From assembly GCA_947034885.2 (NCBI GenBank), contig OX344749.2, positions 47,769,682 to 47,833,681 of the forward strand: a DNA stretch of 64,000 nucleotides, written 5' to 3'. This document shows, in pieces, positions 1-12,149 of this stretch; positions within the stretch are counted from its first letter, which is position 1, and every line of letters begins with the position of its first letter. This DNA is from Thuidium tamariscinum (taxonomy: Eukaryota > Streptophyta > Bryopsida > Hypnales > Thuidiaceae). The position numbers and the translations under genes are program-made. The notes under the pieces were generated by a model. That model did not search any database. It saw only the letters and a list, made by a program, of their open reading frames with translations, and was not told where the DNA came from.

Positions 1-699
1 GTTGGAATTTGATGGGGAACCTATAACTGTGGACTTCATGAAATTAGAAGAGTAAGATGTAAAGTCCAAAAAATGGGAATCTTTTTACAATATTCTATAT
101 TTAAAAAAAATTGCATCAACAACTGATAAATATAAGAAAGAAAAGGAATCTATAACTTAAGAATTCTAGATCTATATGGTAGAACCACCTATTTATGACC
201 AAGGATCCATATCTAACCTATAGGATGTGGTTATTTCCAACCAAGGCTAGAAGAGGTTTACAATCAAAGTTTGGAATGTACTATTCCTCTATTTTCAAGG
301 TTGGGACTACTAAATCATGACACATGTCTCAAAGTATCATAAAGTGTAAGAGAAGTACCAATTAGGAAAGTAGTCTTGATTATAATCCAAATTAGAAGAC
401 TCTAGACATTGTCTATGCATTCAAATCACTTTTTGGCTTCCGAAAATCATAGTAATTTCAGTTTTAGAAATAAAATTATGGAAAATTCGCAATCTCCATC
501 CCTCCTATCTTGCTAACTGGAAAAAATTTGCATACCTTCATATTCCTCATGATCTGTTCTAGAATTTCTTAAATGATTGAATATAGATGGTTCTACATTA
601 AAACTATTATTGTATATAATATAGTAGAGATTGAGAGAACACAAATTGAACTGGAAAAAAACAAAAACAAATAAAATATAAGAAGAAAAATCATGTAGA
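1..699. other. AT-rich non-coding flank
   Basis: AT-rich sequence downstream of the stop codon of the minus-strand methyltransferase gene. No convincing exon, RNA gene or repeat was seen. The short open frames here lack coding character. Confidence 0.5.
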
Positions 700-3600
700 T
701 TATGTAGACATAGATTGAGAAAGGTCACTACTGTCAGTCGATGATGTGGTTGCTGACTCTACAGTTGTAACATCTACATATTGTAGAACTCTAGGGTCTA
801 AAGTGCTATACTTTTCCTTTATAGGAATATCTTCCTCTAAAGCCAAAGCTGACGCTAAAGCCGCTGCATATGGAGGCAATATGTATGACTTCTCTGGACT
901 TGGAAAAAATCCCGGTAAAGTGAAGAATGGCCGATTAGTGGTTTGCTTAGAAATCATGCTGCCAATAGAAAAACATAAAATTAGAAATGAACAAAGTGTA
1001 TTATGCATTTATATACAAAGATGTAACAAGTATGTAATTGTAATGATTTAGATGACATTTTACAACCTCAAATAAATATGCAAGATAAGTATAGACTTAC
1101 TTACTGAAACGTGATTTCTTCACAATGTGAGGAATTGGAACATTCTCTGCATCTGGATCATCTGCAAGTACTGGAACTGCCGCAGGTGATGGTGAAGCAA
1201 GGGGCCCTACTCGAATCATTGGAGCTAAAACTGAATTGAAGATTGCTTTGTCCTCTTCAAAGGCAATGATGTGTCTGCTTAGGATACGGCAAGCATGGAT
1301 AGATGCCCCTAAGAAATAGATAAACGAAAAAAAAATTATTAGAAATTTCAAGTAGGAAAGAAGAAACTCTTCAAGTCAACTTAAAAAATTATATACATAT
1401 AAGGTTTTGAAACCAACCAGTTGCAGCTGTGCAGTCGATGACAATATCGCCTGGAAGTGATGAGGCTTCAATTAGCATTTGAAGGAAACGAGGGTCCTTC
1501 TCCCGAGCCCCTCTCCAAGGACTACTGGTGTTATCCATCGTCAAAGTTTCTTTTTTGATGTAGTTTTGAAGAATGTCGTCCACCGCAAGATCCACCCCTA
1601 GCTCCCTTAGTTTAGGGCATGATTGGAATTGGAACTTAGAAGGTCCGACATCGGTGAAGTTCCTAACAAACAAAACAATTCCAAATCTTTGTGTCTGCAA
1701 AATCAAATAAGTTCCAAGACATTAGAAAGGACTTCAGAAAACCTTTTAAATTTCAATCAAATAAAAATACAAAAAGATTTCATAACATTACTTTGACAGC
1801 AAATCATTTTCAATGCTTACTCTAAAGAATAAAAAAACAAAACATACACGGTTTATATTCATAAGAAATTACATTTATGTACATCAAATAATATAAAGAA
1901 CCATTGTAAGTTGATAATAGCATACCGTGGAAGTAGAGGAAGTAGATGAGGCAAGATGAAGGCGGTTCATTCCCCACCAATCCTTCTTCTTCTGAAAGCT
2001 ATAAGATGCTGCATGCCCTAAGATGTTGGCTCTAATCTTGGGATTCCAAGAGTGAATGATGATAAGAGCTCCATCATCGTGAATGTGACCATCTGCATAT
2101 TCAAAAACTTCTGCAAGCCATGTAGGTGAGTCTGTATTCCACTTAGGAACATCAGTAGGGGGTAATGACAAGTTTGGAACTCGCAATCCCTCAGGCATGT
2201 CTGCAACCATCAAGTCCAGGCGAGGCTTGACACTTTTAACTCCTTTAAAGAATCTCTCCTTAGACCCCTTGTTCTGCAAAACATTTCATATATTTAGTCA
2301 AAAAGAGAATGAAAGGATGAAATGAAATTTAAGAATAAAATATAAGTGATAGTATAATACAAACCTGCTCAATGAAGTGAAGAATATCGTGGTACACTTG
2401 GGGTAAAGGATCAGCTAGTACAGCTGCAAGGGAAGAGTTAATAAAGAACTCATTGATAGTAATCTTTGAGTTATTAAGAAACTCTACTGCTGAAGGGCCA
2501 TGTATCATACCCTCTTCACCCAAAGACATATACTCAACATCACGTTTAGTGCCTCGAGAACTAGAACATTGGTGTTGTGAGCTCTCATCTATTGTAGATG
2601 GAGGTGGAGGTTGATCCTTGGAAGCTTTTCCCTTGGATTTGGCAGCTGAAGTAGCCTTCCCTGAGTCATCTTGTTTCTTACCCTTCTTCACCACTCTCTC
2701 CTTCGCCTTCTCTACTGCCTCTGAGTTCTTTAGAGCTATCTTTTTATCTAACTCGTCCCGCTTCTTCATGGCAATGGCTTTGGCATCAGCATCCAAACCT
2801 ACAAACTCATCAAATTCAGGCACAAGCTGATGAGAGTTGATGGATCGTTTGAGGTGCTCCTCTGGCATTGGTGTGAATTCCGGTGGACAATCAAGGTACC
2901 ATGCACCCGACTTCAAATGAGCACTTGTCCACCACTTCAGTCGAGGAACTGAGAACATACAATGATCGGAATTCACATCCAACCAAGTCTCTAGAAATGG
3001 TGGAAGATCTCGCTTCGCTATAGCTCCTTTGGGCAGCAACTCAAATTTAAAGTACCTATAAAAAAAGAAATCAACCATGTTCCAAAATCAGTATCACATA
3101 GCTTAAATACAATTTCAGTCCAGAAAACAACAAAGGCAAATATTAATTGGATTCTTACCAATAGACAACACGTTTGACAGAAAGGTCAGAGCCCTTATGC
3201 TTCCTAAAATCATCAGACTTTTTGAATACATCATGTCCCCGAAAATACATCAAAAAGGCATGATCCCAAACTCGAATCCTCCAGCCCTCTATGTACTCAG
3301 CAATGGACTCAGGCTCTTGTAGAGAATCCATATTCACCATCAGGTGGTCCTTCTTCACGAAGTTGTCGAACATTTCAGATCCCACCTCTTCAATCTGCAA
3401 AGGAAACAAAATCAATATGAAAAAAGAATATCATACATAGTACTACTTATAAGACCAATCGGGACAACAATCGTCATATCAAGAACTCATTTTTTATACA
3501 ATATATAGTTACACGTACCCCAGCATACCAACATGCCTTTCCTAGAAAGGATTTCAACTCGTTCTCTCCAATTGGTTTCATTGGAAACCTTCGTGCCTCT

Positions 3601-5025
3601 CTAGTCTGAATCAATGCATTCCATCATCGAAGCCACTTGACCTTTTGCTTTGCCTTCACATTGCACGTTGCAATTAATTGAAGCTTCTCTAACGTCATTT
3701 CTGGATTGATGTTGGAGCTCCAATGACGTTCAATCTGTAATGAGGAAGAAAAAAAATTAGAACTAATCAAATACTTGAAAATGAAGAACTAGGAGTTCAA
3801 AGCTATATTTTTCATACCTCTTGTAGCCACTCGGCACCAAGACTTGGATTAGCAACAGCCACAAGCTTTCCCATCTTTTGGATCAATTTAGAAGCCTTGT
3901 CTTTACTGCCAATCCTCATTGCTTCGCAGATCTCATCCAATGACTGTTCCTCCTCTGGTGTTTCCTCTTTATAAACACGCGTTGTAGTATCATCTGCCGC
4001 TGATATCTCATATTGCCAAAGAAAAATATCAGAGAATTAAAAAAGCTGACAACAATATAAAGATAATGATAAGAGCAAGTATAAACAATAAGGAAAAAAG
4101 TTAATCAAGCAAAAGGATGAAAAGAAAAATTACCTGAAAAATGAAGGAAGTAAAAACCTCAATCGACATTGAGTACCCACTCTTCCGAAGGTTTTGCTTA
4201 CATTGTGCAATTTCAGAGCGGCTTAAGTACTCTGAGAACTTTTCTATCGGTTGAACTCCGTATTTGCGAACACGGTATAATGTATGAACCAAACTCGTCT
4301 TGATAAATGAGTTCTCAGTCTGCCTGAAATCAAACATTAAACATAATCAGTGAATACAAAGAATATAAGAAAACAATCAAATAACTTTTCATAAAACAAA
4401 GGGACTTAAGATTAAACATACTTGTTTATATCATGCATTGCGTGCATGGCAATTCCAATTTTGCCCTTGATCTCCAGTATGATAGAATCCACCGAATAAT
4501 GCCACTCCATTTCAGTATTGTGGTGCCTTGAAATGTAAGATCTCCAAGCAAGGAGTCGATGGTTCCCATCACATACAAAAAACTTTGAGTTTTGAAGATG
4601 TTGCAAACCAGGAGTATTGTTCAAATGAGTGTTGAATAGGTCATTTTTGGCATTCCACAGTGGACCCCAAGATTGTTTCTCTGCGTCTGTATACTGTTCT
4701 TCTTCACCCTGCTCATTAGTAACGAACACGTAAAAGACAGCTGAACCATCCATGTAACCATTTACAAAACTGTTCTCCAATTTTGTGAGATCACACTGCA
4801 ATGTTGGCCTGACCATTGGCATGACGACCATTCGACACAAGGGAATCGTCAGGCGTGAAATGGAATGGGGCTTCAATCGCAAATAAGAAATGGATGAAAC
4901 AGAGTTCACTTTCTGCGATTTCCTAAGAGCATCCTCAGTGATACTTTCATTGACTTCAGCTATCGCAACTTGAGCCAAGCTCCCCTCCATTTCTTCAATC
5001 TCGGAAACATCAGTTCTCTCCAACT
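700..5025 (-). CDS. ParB-like domain / beta-class DNA methyltransferase gene, exons 2-11
   Basis: Ten exons read on the minus strand: 4422-5025, 4134-4323, 3818-4006, 3519-3734, 3159-3394, 2365-3055, 1926-2273, 1418-1694, 1101-1308 and 700-958. All junctions are GT-AG, phases agree throughout, and it ends in TAA. With the proposed exon 1 the total is 3,360 nt (1,120 codons). The first exon here carries a ParB-like core (VCDGNHRLLAW, about residues 198-208 of the model). Exon 7 has a Lys-rich linker. Exons 8-10 carry methyltransferase motifs in the order IV (VADMPEG), X/I (GDIVIDCTAATG) and II (RHIIAFEED), the permuted order of beta-class N6-adenine/N4-cytosine enzymes. ParB-methyltransferase fusions are known from bacteria and phages; here the gene is fully intron-split, so it is nuclear. 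Oddities: one in-frame TGA at 3624-3626, and motif IV is DMPE rather than a canonical (D/N/S)PPY. AdoMet binding is likely and catalysis uncertain. The substrate is unknown. Confidence 0.8.
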
Positions 5026-5412
5026 CTTGAGTTTCCAATGGATTTGTCACAACAATTGGAATTTACACAGGAATCAAAACAAAATGTTGTAATCATATGA
5101 CCGAATTGCAAAACACTAATCAAACAACATAACTTCGGTAACACCCCTCGGCCCCGAATGGTAGATATTGGCTAATAATGGGTGTTCAGCATAGCCCAAA
5201 TTTTTTTATTTGGTTTAAAAAATGAGTACTAAAGTAATAAAAAAAAAAGACTAATGAGAAGTGATCTCCCGTATTACAATATAAAAAATCAACAAGTAAG
5301 GGGGGAGAGAGTATTTGAAATTCTAAATCCACAAGCTAAAATTCAACAGTTAACTTAGTGTATTTCACAATGGTAGAATTTCTTGTGATCAATTCATAGT
5401 CTTACAATTCTA

Positions 5413-6125
5413 GCCTCAGCGCCGAGAGTAAGGTACAGTTCAATAATTTAGAAAGAGAAATATGAACCTAAGCAATGGAATCATAGTTGGACATTCCTAT
5501 ATGATTACAACTCTGACTGTTCAATATAACAAAAATCGAAATGTTGCAAATATCAAGCACACTGTGATAAGTAACATAGTTTTGAAAAATGAGAAATTTA
5601 CATAATAGTCCTCTGGATTTGGGAACATAAACTTTGTATACTACTATTACTAACTTGTTGGATCACACTTCACACCTACATTCGTCATTGAGAGGAAGTT
5701 TTCACTATATCCACAATGAAAAAAAGAATCAAATTGATCTATGAAACTAAAAAATTAAGGACATATTGACACCAATAACATAAACAATGTATCAAAACTA
5801 TAGATTTTCAAGCCTACCCTCGGCGCCGAGAGAAAGTTTTTAGTGTACTTGCGTTGATGAAAAAAATGAAATTGAACTTTGACAACTAGAAAAACAAAGT
5901 TACTTTGAAACTAATTATATAACGAGCTTATCAAAACTATAGATGTTCAATCCTACCCTCAGCGCCGAGAGAAAGTTTTCAATGTACTTGCATTGATGAA
6001 AAAAATGAAATTGAACTTTGACAACTAGACAACTAGACAACTAGACAAACAAAGTTACTTTGAAACTAATTATATAACGAGCTTATCAAGTCCGCAGAGG
6101 CTCATGCCTTCCCTTGGCGCCGAAG
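5413..6125. repeat. Dispersed GGCGCC palindrome motif, cluster 1
   Basis: A 12-bp near-palindrome of the form CTCGGCGCCGAG recurs near 5415, 5820, 5957 and 6113, always in the same orientation and usually followed by AGA or AGG. It stands out in otherwise AT-rich DNA. Confidence 0.6.
5790..6089. repeat. Two-unit tandem duplication, ~140/160 bp
   Basis: Unit 1 (5790-5929) and unit 2 (5930-6089) are nearly identical. Unit 2 is longer because a short ACTAGACA-type motif is present three times. Each unit contains one copy of the CGCCGAGAG palindrome motif. Confidence 0.8.
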
Positions 6126-6833
6126 GCGCTTATTGCCTAAACTTTAGGTAATGATAATCCTGATACAATATATCAAATCCTGATTAGCTTCATCAGATCA
6201 TAGGCTGAAAGGCAAAATTAGCGGCATAATATTGATTATCTTCATGATTCATTGTAATTTCAGTACTAAAGGAGGTACTTCTACACCGATAATTAGAAAT
6301 TATTCTCAAAATTCACGATACGGAGTCAAGTTCTAAGTGAAATACATTTGAATCGATTTCCTATACCTAATGAAAGAAGATGCTTCTAGATGAAGAAACT
6401 TTCCATGACTATTTCCACATGGATCAAGTCTTCACTATTGAGACTACTGTCACAGTCCGAAAATGTCGTGTAAGTGAAATAAAAAGATAGTGCATAGAAT
6501 AGTTCAATTTTTCAAAATTTTAGGGTTAGATATGGGGAGAAGAAGACAATTAGAGTCTTTTTCCCTTGGGATCCGTTTTAACCGGATTAACCAAGGAAAG
6601 TTTCCGGATCATGAGTATAAGTTTCCGGATCCGGATTCCTCAGTATCCAGAATGGAACTTTCCGGAAGACTGAACTGGCCAAGGACGGATCCGGTACACC
6701 CTAGGACGGATCCGAACAAGTTCCGGATCGTCAGCACCTACGGGTCTACACCGCCAACCTACGGAAACTAGCATAACGGACGGGGAACGTCGCGCCGTTC
6801 CGAGGAGAACCGGGAACGCAGGGTACCGACTAG

Positions 6834-6841
6834 TATATAAA
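6834..6841 (+). promoter_or_regulatory. TATA box in solo LTR A
   Basis: TATATAAA lies about 170 bp before the ATG of the LTR-encoded reading frame and at the same place as in solo LTR B. It is probably the LTR promoter. Confidence 0.6.
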
Positions 6842-7013
6842 CCCCTCCACCCCACTTCATTTTCCCTTTTCAATTTGGCAAATTGAGGTACGCTTGTGTG
6901 CAGGTTTTGGAGCGGTATAGAGAGAGAAAGAGTGGTGAGCAGTAGAGATCGGTTCTGGGTTTAGTTTAGGGTCGGTGCCGACCGCACCGACAAGTTCCGA
7001 CTCGAGCGGAGAG

Positions 7014-8998
7014 ATGGCGAGTTCCTCCAATCCGAAGCGGATGGTGGTGACTGCCAAGGCGATTTCGCCACTCATCCCTTCCGATCCACAGTATCGAAAG
7101 GAGTTAGAGGATGATTTAGTATTCCTAGGGTGTGACGGATTGATCCAGCGCCCATGGAGTATAAAGAGTGACGAGATGGTGCAGGAACTCCTTACGGGAG
7201 TTCCGAATCAGTACCAACTCACGGTGAGGGGTAGACCGACTGCTTGGTCGCCGGAAGCCTGGGCGGAAGTATACGGGTTTGAGAAAACCGGATTAGGCAT
7301 GGCTCCCCGGACGGATAAGTTTAGTGTCAACAAGTTCCGGAATCCGCCCCACCCTAAGGACGGATATTCAGTTCCGGATTGCACGAATGACTGGCACAGG
7401 CGGATGTTGGAATTCTTGATTCCCATCCTCTATCCGGAAAAGCCTACCCGCGTCATAGTAACTGTAGTGAACACCATTTTCGGGTGCTTCGAGAAGCGGA
7501 TAGTTAACTGGAGCCTAGTTCTCTAGTATGTAGTAAACCGATTGGCGGAACATGTGGGACGGGAAAAGACCAACCCTATCAGTGCCTACCTGTTCCATCT
7601 GTACCATCACAATGACGTACTGAGTGGGCCGGAAATCCTTTCCTATGAGACCGGCGTTTAGATCCTCAAGTATGGCTTGACGGATGAGGTGGAGAAAGAT
7701 CCGGAGGACCCAGAGGACGAGCGAATGGAAGAAGACCCCCAGGAGGTGAAGCCGGCCAGCTAGTCGAAACGGATGAAGTCCACGACGCCGGATAAGAGGG
7801 GCAACCCAAACCCGGATCCACCCGGATCGGTTCTGGGAAAGAAGAAGAGGAATCACTTCGACACCATCATCCGATACGCCATGATGGCACACGCGGACAG
7901 CAACAACTACGAGGCGATACTCGAGTAGATCTCCACCAAGCTAGGTGGAGTGAAGATCGAGGAAATTACGGAAATCCTCGATCATCTTCCAACTCAAGAG
8001 GTGTTGCGAAAGAAGGACGAGGAGATCCTGAAGTGGGAGGACGAAACCCGGAGGCAGGCGGATCGGATTCGGCAGGCGGAAGATCTAACCCGGGTGGCAG
8101 AAGAAGGACGGAGGAAGGCAAAAGAGGAGCGGAACAGGCTCCGTAGCACGGTGAGCTACCTCGAGGGTGACCTCAGTGTTGCCAATGGAAAGGTCACCGA
8201 AGCTACTGCCCTGGTCCACAACCTGAAGGAGTTGGTCTCCCAGCCGGCGGAAACAGTGGTGAGGGCCAAACTGTTTTCCGCCCGGTTGATGATGAAGGGA
8301 CACATCACCGGATCAAAAGTCCTCACCATCTTGGTGGATTACCAGGCCAAGATGGAGGGGTGCTGAAGGAGATGAGGGCCTTGGTTGGGGCTCTCAATCC
8401 GGAAATGGGAGAGGGCCTTTTGAGCTTGCTCAACCAGTAGGTTTACACCGACTTCAGCCTTGGAGCGCAAGGACGAATGTCGACGGATCAGAAGCTGCTC
8501 GGTAACTCACCGGTCATAAAGAACCTCGGCGAGCTCGGATCGGATCCGAATGCGGTCGGACCATCAAACACACCTACGAAACCACAAGAGAAGAGGGCAG
8601 CACCGCGGCTCGACTTAGAGATTCGGATGAAGGCCCTATCGAATCCAGCCAGGGAGAATCCGGAGAAGTTCGCCCACATGAACGAGCCAGATCAAGTATT
8701 GGGCAAGGTTCGGCGCAACACAACAGTCATCCTGGACGACTCGGATAAGGAAGATAATCCGCCCATCAACATCTGTAATGAAGCTGGGGAGCAGGGCGGA
8801 TTCCAGGAAGTGGAGCGGTCGGAAAGCTCAGAGGCGGATTCAGATGAGACCTCGACGGAAGATAGTGGAACGCCACCAGTTCCGATTCAGAAGAGACAAA
8901 CTCGATCCGCCACCAAGAAAGCTCCACCTCCCAAGGCAGCGACATGTAGGAGTTCAGTTCCGCCGGCGGGTACGACATTGAAGCGGGCGCGTAAGTAA
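7014..8998 (+). pseudogene. LTR-encoded ORF of solo LTR A (broken fossil)
   Basis: The region is homologous along its length to the open 665-codon frame in solo LTR B. It shows the same conserved N-terminal block (PRTDKF, NPPHPKDGYSVPDC), a coiled-coil middle and a basic C-terminus. It is broken by several changes. No Gag, protease, polymerase or integrase motif is present. Function unknown. Confidence 0.75.
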
Positions 8999-10254
8999 GG
9001 CGGAGTTGAATAGTTAGGTAGGATTTTTGAGATTTTAGAACGGAAGTTTCCTGGTCGGATTTCCCGAATGTGGGCCCCGATCCGGAACTTTAGGAACAAC
9101 TAGCCAGACCTTTCTGGATAATCCGGTTGGGCTCCGATTGGTTGTTTCGGATTTTCTTTTGCCTTGTTGGTATTCCGTTTTTGTTTTTAGGCTTTGACTT
9201 TCGTTTTGTTTTGAGCTTTTAAGGGGCGGGCAAGTTAGTTGGCTTGTCATTCCCTCCTAACGCATCTTCATGTATTCTCATTCCTTTCTTTAATCCAAGC
9301 CAGCAGATGAACATTTCAGTTTTGACTTTGTGTTTGGGATTCTCTTAGTTTGTTTGTTTGTTTGAAGTATTGAGAATCAGGAGAGACGGGTGAGGAGGAA
9401 TCCGGATTCTTAGGTAACTGAGATCTGAACTGAGTGATAAATTTCCGAGAGCTAGGGTTTGTGATTCGTGGGTTTTTGAGTGTGGAGCCTTTAAATTGCC
9501 GGAACGGTGATCCGGTGTAAGTCCAGGAGTGACGCGGAGGAGGTTCCGGAATCGCAGGGGCGGATCCGTGCGGAGTTAAGCAGCCGCCATAGGAAAGTTC
9601 CATCTGCCGGAAGGTCTACCAACCACTGAGTCTATCCGTGGAACTAGGGAAGTACGTCCTTTCAGATCCAGGGGTCCTTTGATCTGTCGTTGTAGTAAGG
9701 GCAAGTGAAGTAGTCCTGAGTGACCTGCTAACCGGATTGGCTCAGAGCCATCCGGAAAGTTGTGAGGACCCGAATCCGCTTCTACTGCAAAATCAGATAC
9801 ACTTGGGTGTCTTTGTGTGTTTTGTGTATTTTGTTTGAGGAGAGAGAGTGTGAAGTTTATGAGTGGTAGGTCCCTACCCCTCGGAAAGATCAAAAGAGGA
9901 CCCCCCCTGAGGATAAAACAGGGGTATCTAAAACCGATAAGTCAAGGTGACGGAACTAGAATCCGGGTTAGGACGGATCCGGGTGGAAGTGAAATCCGGA
10001 TCCGAGAAAGGAATCCGGATATAGTTGAGAGACGGATTCGGAAAGAGTGACGAATCCGGGGAAAAGCTCTGGAAAGCAAGTTGGTATTCCGGATTGAGAG
10101 TAGTAACTTGGGTGTTTTGAGCTGGGAAACCTAGAAACCGAAAAACGCAACTATTAGTAACGTCTGGAATCTCCTGGGACGATATTCTGTGTCATATTAT
10201 TACATTTGAGTGTGATAAAGGTGCTTTCTACTAGACTGCGCGTACGACAACTAC

Positions 10255-12007
10255 TGAGAATGATTCGTTCCTACAGGACTGATTAATTCGAGCAAAGTAA
10301 GGGCAAAGTAAGGCATCTGGGGAGAGTGCATAGGTACTAAAATTCTAACGCAAAGAATCGATGATCTAATCCATAGATCCCAGAGATCATGCTCTTGCAA
10401 TCCAGTGTTCACCCACTCATGAGACGCTTCAAGCATTCAACGCCGAAGGCAGTTCTGGGATGGCACCACTAAGCCCGAGCCCAAAAGCACACTCTTGTAC
10501 ATTCTTAGATTTTACATCGACATGAAGTATCTAAGCATCATTCTCATCTTGTTTAATATAGGCAAAGATGGAAATCTTGCAATTACGTGTGCTACCTATG
10601 GCTGCCAACAAAATTTCCACAACCGCATTGTACTATTCGAGGGGGAGGAGCAATAGCTCACGATTCAAGCAAAACGAGAGAAAGAAGAGGGAGATGACAA
10701 TTACTACACGCAAATCAGAGTATCCGCAAGAAGGGCCCTCTTCCTCAGATTCGAGCCCTATCATCACTGTGGAGAAACGAGAAATTGAATCCTGATTAGC
10801 TGACTCCTTCGCAAGTACGCCCATTTGGTGCCAATGGTAACCAGTCCTGGAAAAACTCAATCACCCTATATTTAGATGCTTGTGCAATGCATATCTGTGC
10901 CTCTGTGGTAGTGCTCCGAGGAAACTATACGAGTGTCCTAGGATCATGCAATCCCGAGTTCACCTGATCGTCCTAGGCTTACTGCATTCGGCGCCGAGGG
11001 TGAGGTGGCAGCCACCGAAGTCTCTCCAAGTTAGCATGTACTTGACGCCGAGAGTGGGGTGGCACTGACTCAAGTATTGCCAGAAACGCAAGTATCCTGG
11101 ATTTTCCAATTCGCTGAAACAGGATCTAAATCGATCAGGGACAACTAAGGCGTTACTGACACTACTGTTCTTCAATCTTTAGGAACTTGATTGGGCTATT
11201 CAAGTTCCTGGATCGTCATCTGGCTTCCATGCATCGGCTTACTAGATCGTCATTTGGCTTCGAGCCGGTACGAATCATTTGGGGAACCCTACTCGATCAA
11301 CCACGAGCCTAATCTGGTCCAGCCTGATCTGGTCGACATCGAACTAGGACTGTAATCAGCGCCGAGGGCCACCCACCACAAATCCAGAAGTGAAAAACTA
11401 GATCGTCAATCCATCGGAATCTACAGTGCCGCACCACCTGTAATGATAAGATTTCATGAACTTATCGCGATTTGGTTGAACTACTGGACGGAATGATCTG
11501 TATGTCGAAGGACCACAGTACATCGATCCAAACCTACAACGCCTCAACGCGGAAGACATAAAAACTAATGAACTTGGCATCCAGACCAGGAAGCGTGTGG
11601 AGACAAAGAAGTTCAGCCTTGGGGATTCGGGAAAATCTCGAGAAGCACGCACGCAGGGAGTAACGTTCATACCCTAAACCCTGTAATCGACAGCAGTTGC
11701 GGCACTCGTATCATCAGCGGCATGGTATCAGGTATCGATCTGTGTGTGACCTACACTACTCGAATTGAGGCCTCTCCATCCTATAGTACAACTTTGAATC
11801 CACGTGTGAGTATCTTTCGACGCCGAAGGTACCCTCGACTGGATCGGAGCGGGAGAAAAATTCGTTTTGAGCTACTCAATTTTAGCTCAAGCATATCGAA
11901 ATCCCTTGATTACGGAAGCATGATTGAAAGAAAAACACAGGAGCCGAACCTATTGTGTCAAGCGGGGCCTGAGATTAAGGGATTTGAGAAGGAACGCACC
12001 TACTGAC
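10255..12007. repeat. Intron 1 (proximal part) with GGCGCC motif cluster 2
   Basis: No exon could be supported here. The same short motif as at 5.4-6.1 kb recurs near 10440, 10988, 11043, 11357 and 11819, again in one orientation. Some copies are the full GGCGCC palindrome and others degenerate (GACGCCGAGAG). Before the solo LTR inserted, the two clusters were one stretch of about 3.5 kb. Confidence 0.5.
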
Positions 12008-12149
12008 TGGCGGCAGCTTCAGTTGTTGCATTCTTAGCCGGAATTTCAACCTCAGCTATCCCTTCACCACGCTCCTCACTCCCGCTCCCATCGCCCTCAC
12101 TAGCTTGTCCAGCGGTTGTTGCACTTCGAGTTACCCGCCGCTTCTTCAT
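12008..12149 (-). CDS. Proposed exon 1 of the ParB-methyltransferase gene
   Basis: The frame opens with ATG at 12149 and encodes a basic start (MKKRRVTRSATTAGQ) followed by an acidic, low-complexity tail, as expected for a nuclear protein. A GTCAGT donor after position 12008 leaves phase 1, which matches the phase-1 acceptor before 5025. The joined frame closes exactly. The acceptor has a weak pyrimidine tract, and the intron would be about 7 kb including a solo LTR, so the link to exon 2 is an inference. It could instead be the start of an unrelated small gene. Confidence 0.45.

Larger units (their letters stand above)
5026..6442. other. Intron 1 (distal part) of the ParB-methyltransferase gene
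   Basis: AT-rich sequence without coding frames. It contains a ~150-bp tandem duplication (5790-6089) and several copies of a short GC palindrome centred on GGCGCC. It ends at the target-site duplication of a solo LTR. Confidence 0.5.
6443..10254 (+). mobile_element. Solo LTR A of a long-LTR Ty3/gypsy-type family
   Basis: A 3,802-bp LTR (6448-10249) starts TGTCAC and ends TACGACA. It is flanked by a perfect 5-bp target-site duplication ACTAC (6443-6447 and 10250-10254). No internal region remains, so it arose by recombination between two LTRs. It is closely similar along its length to solo LTR B at 15345-19165, and more distantly related to the LTRs of the full element at 26498-40411 (same TACGACA end and a homologous internal ORF). 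It sits in the proposed first intron of the ParB-methyltransferase gene, in antisense orientation to that gene. Confidence 0.92.

Noticed and set aside
746-1051. Plus-strand open frame of 101 codons
   Set aside because: It is the reverse shadow of the last exon of the minus-strand methyltransferase gene, whose splice sites and phases fit.
6463-10249. Elements A and B as non-LTR or helper-type transposons starting at GTAAGT
   Set aside because: Moving the left border upstream gave perfect 5-bp target duplications and LTR-type ends in both, so they are solo LTRs.
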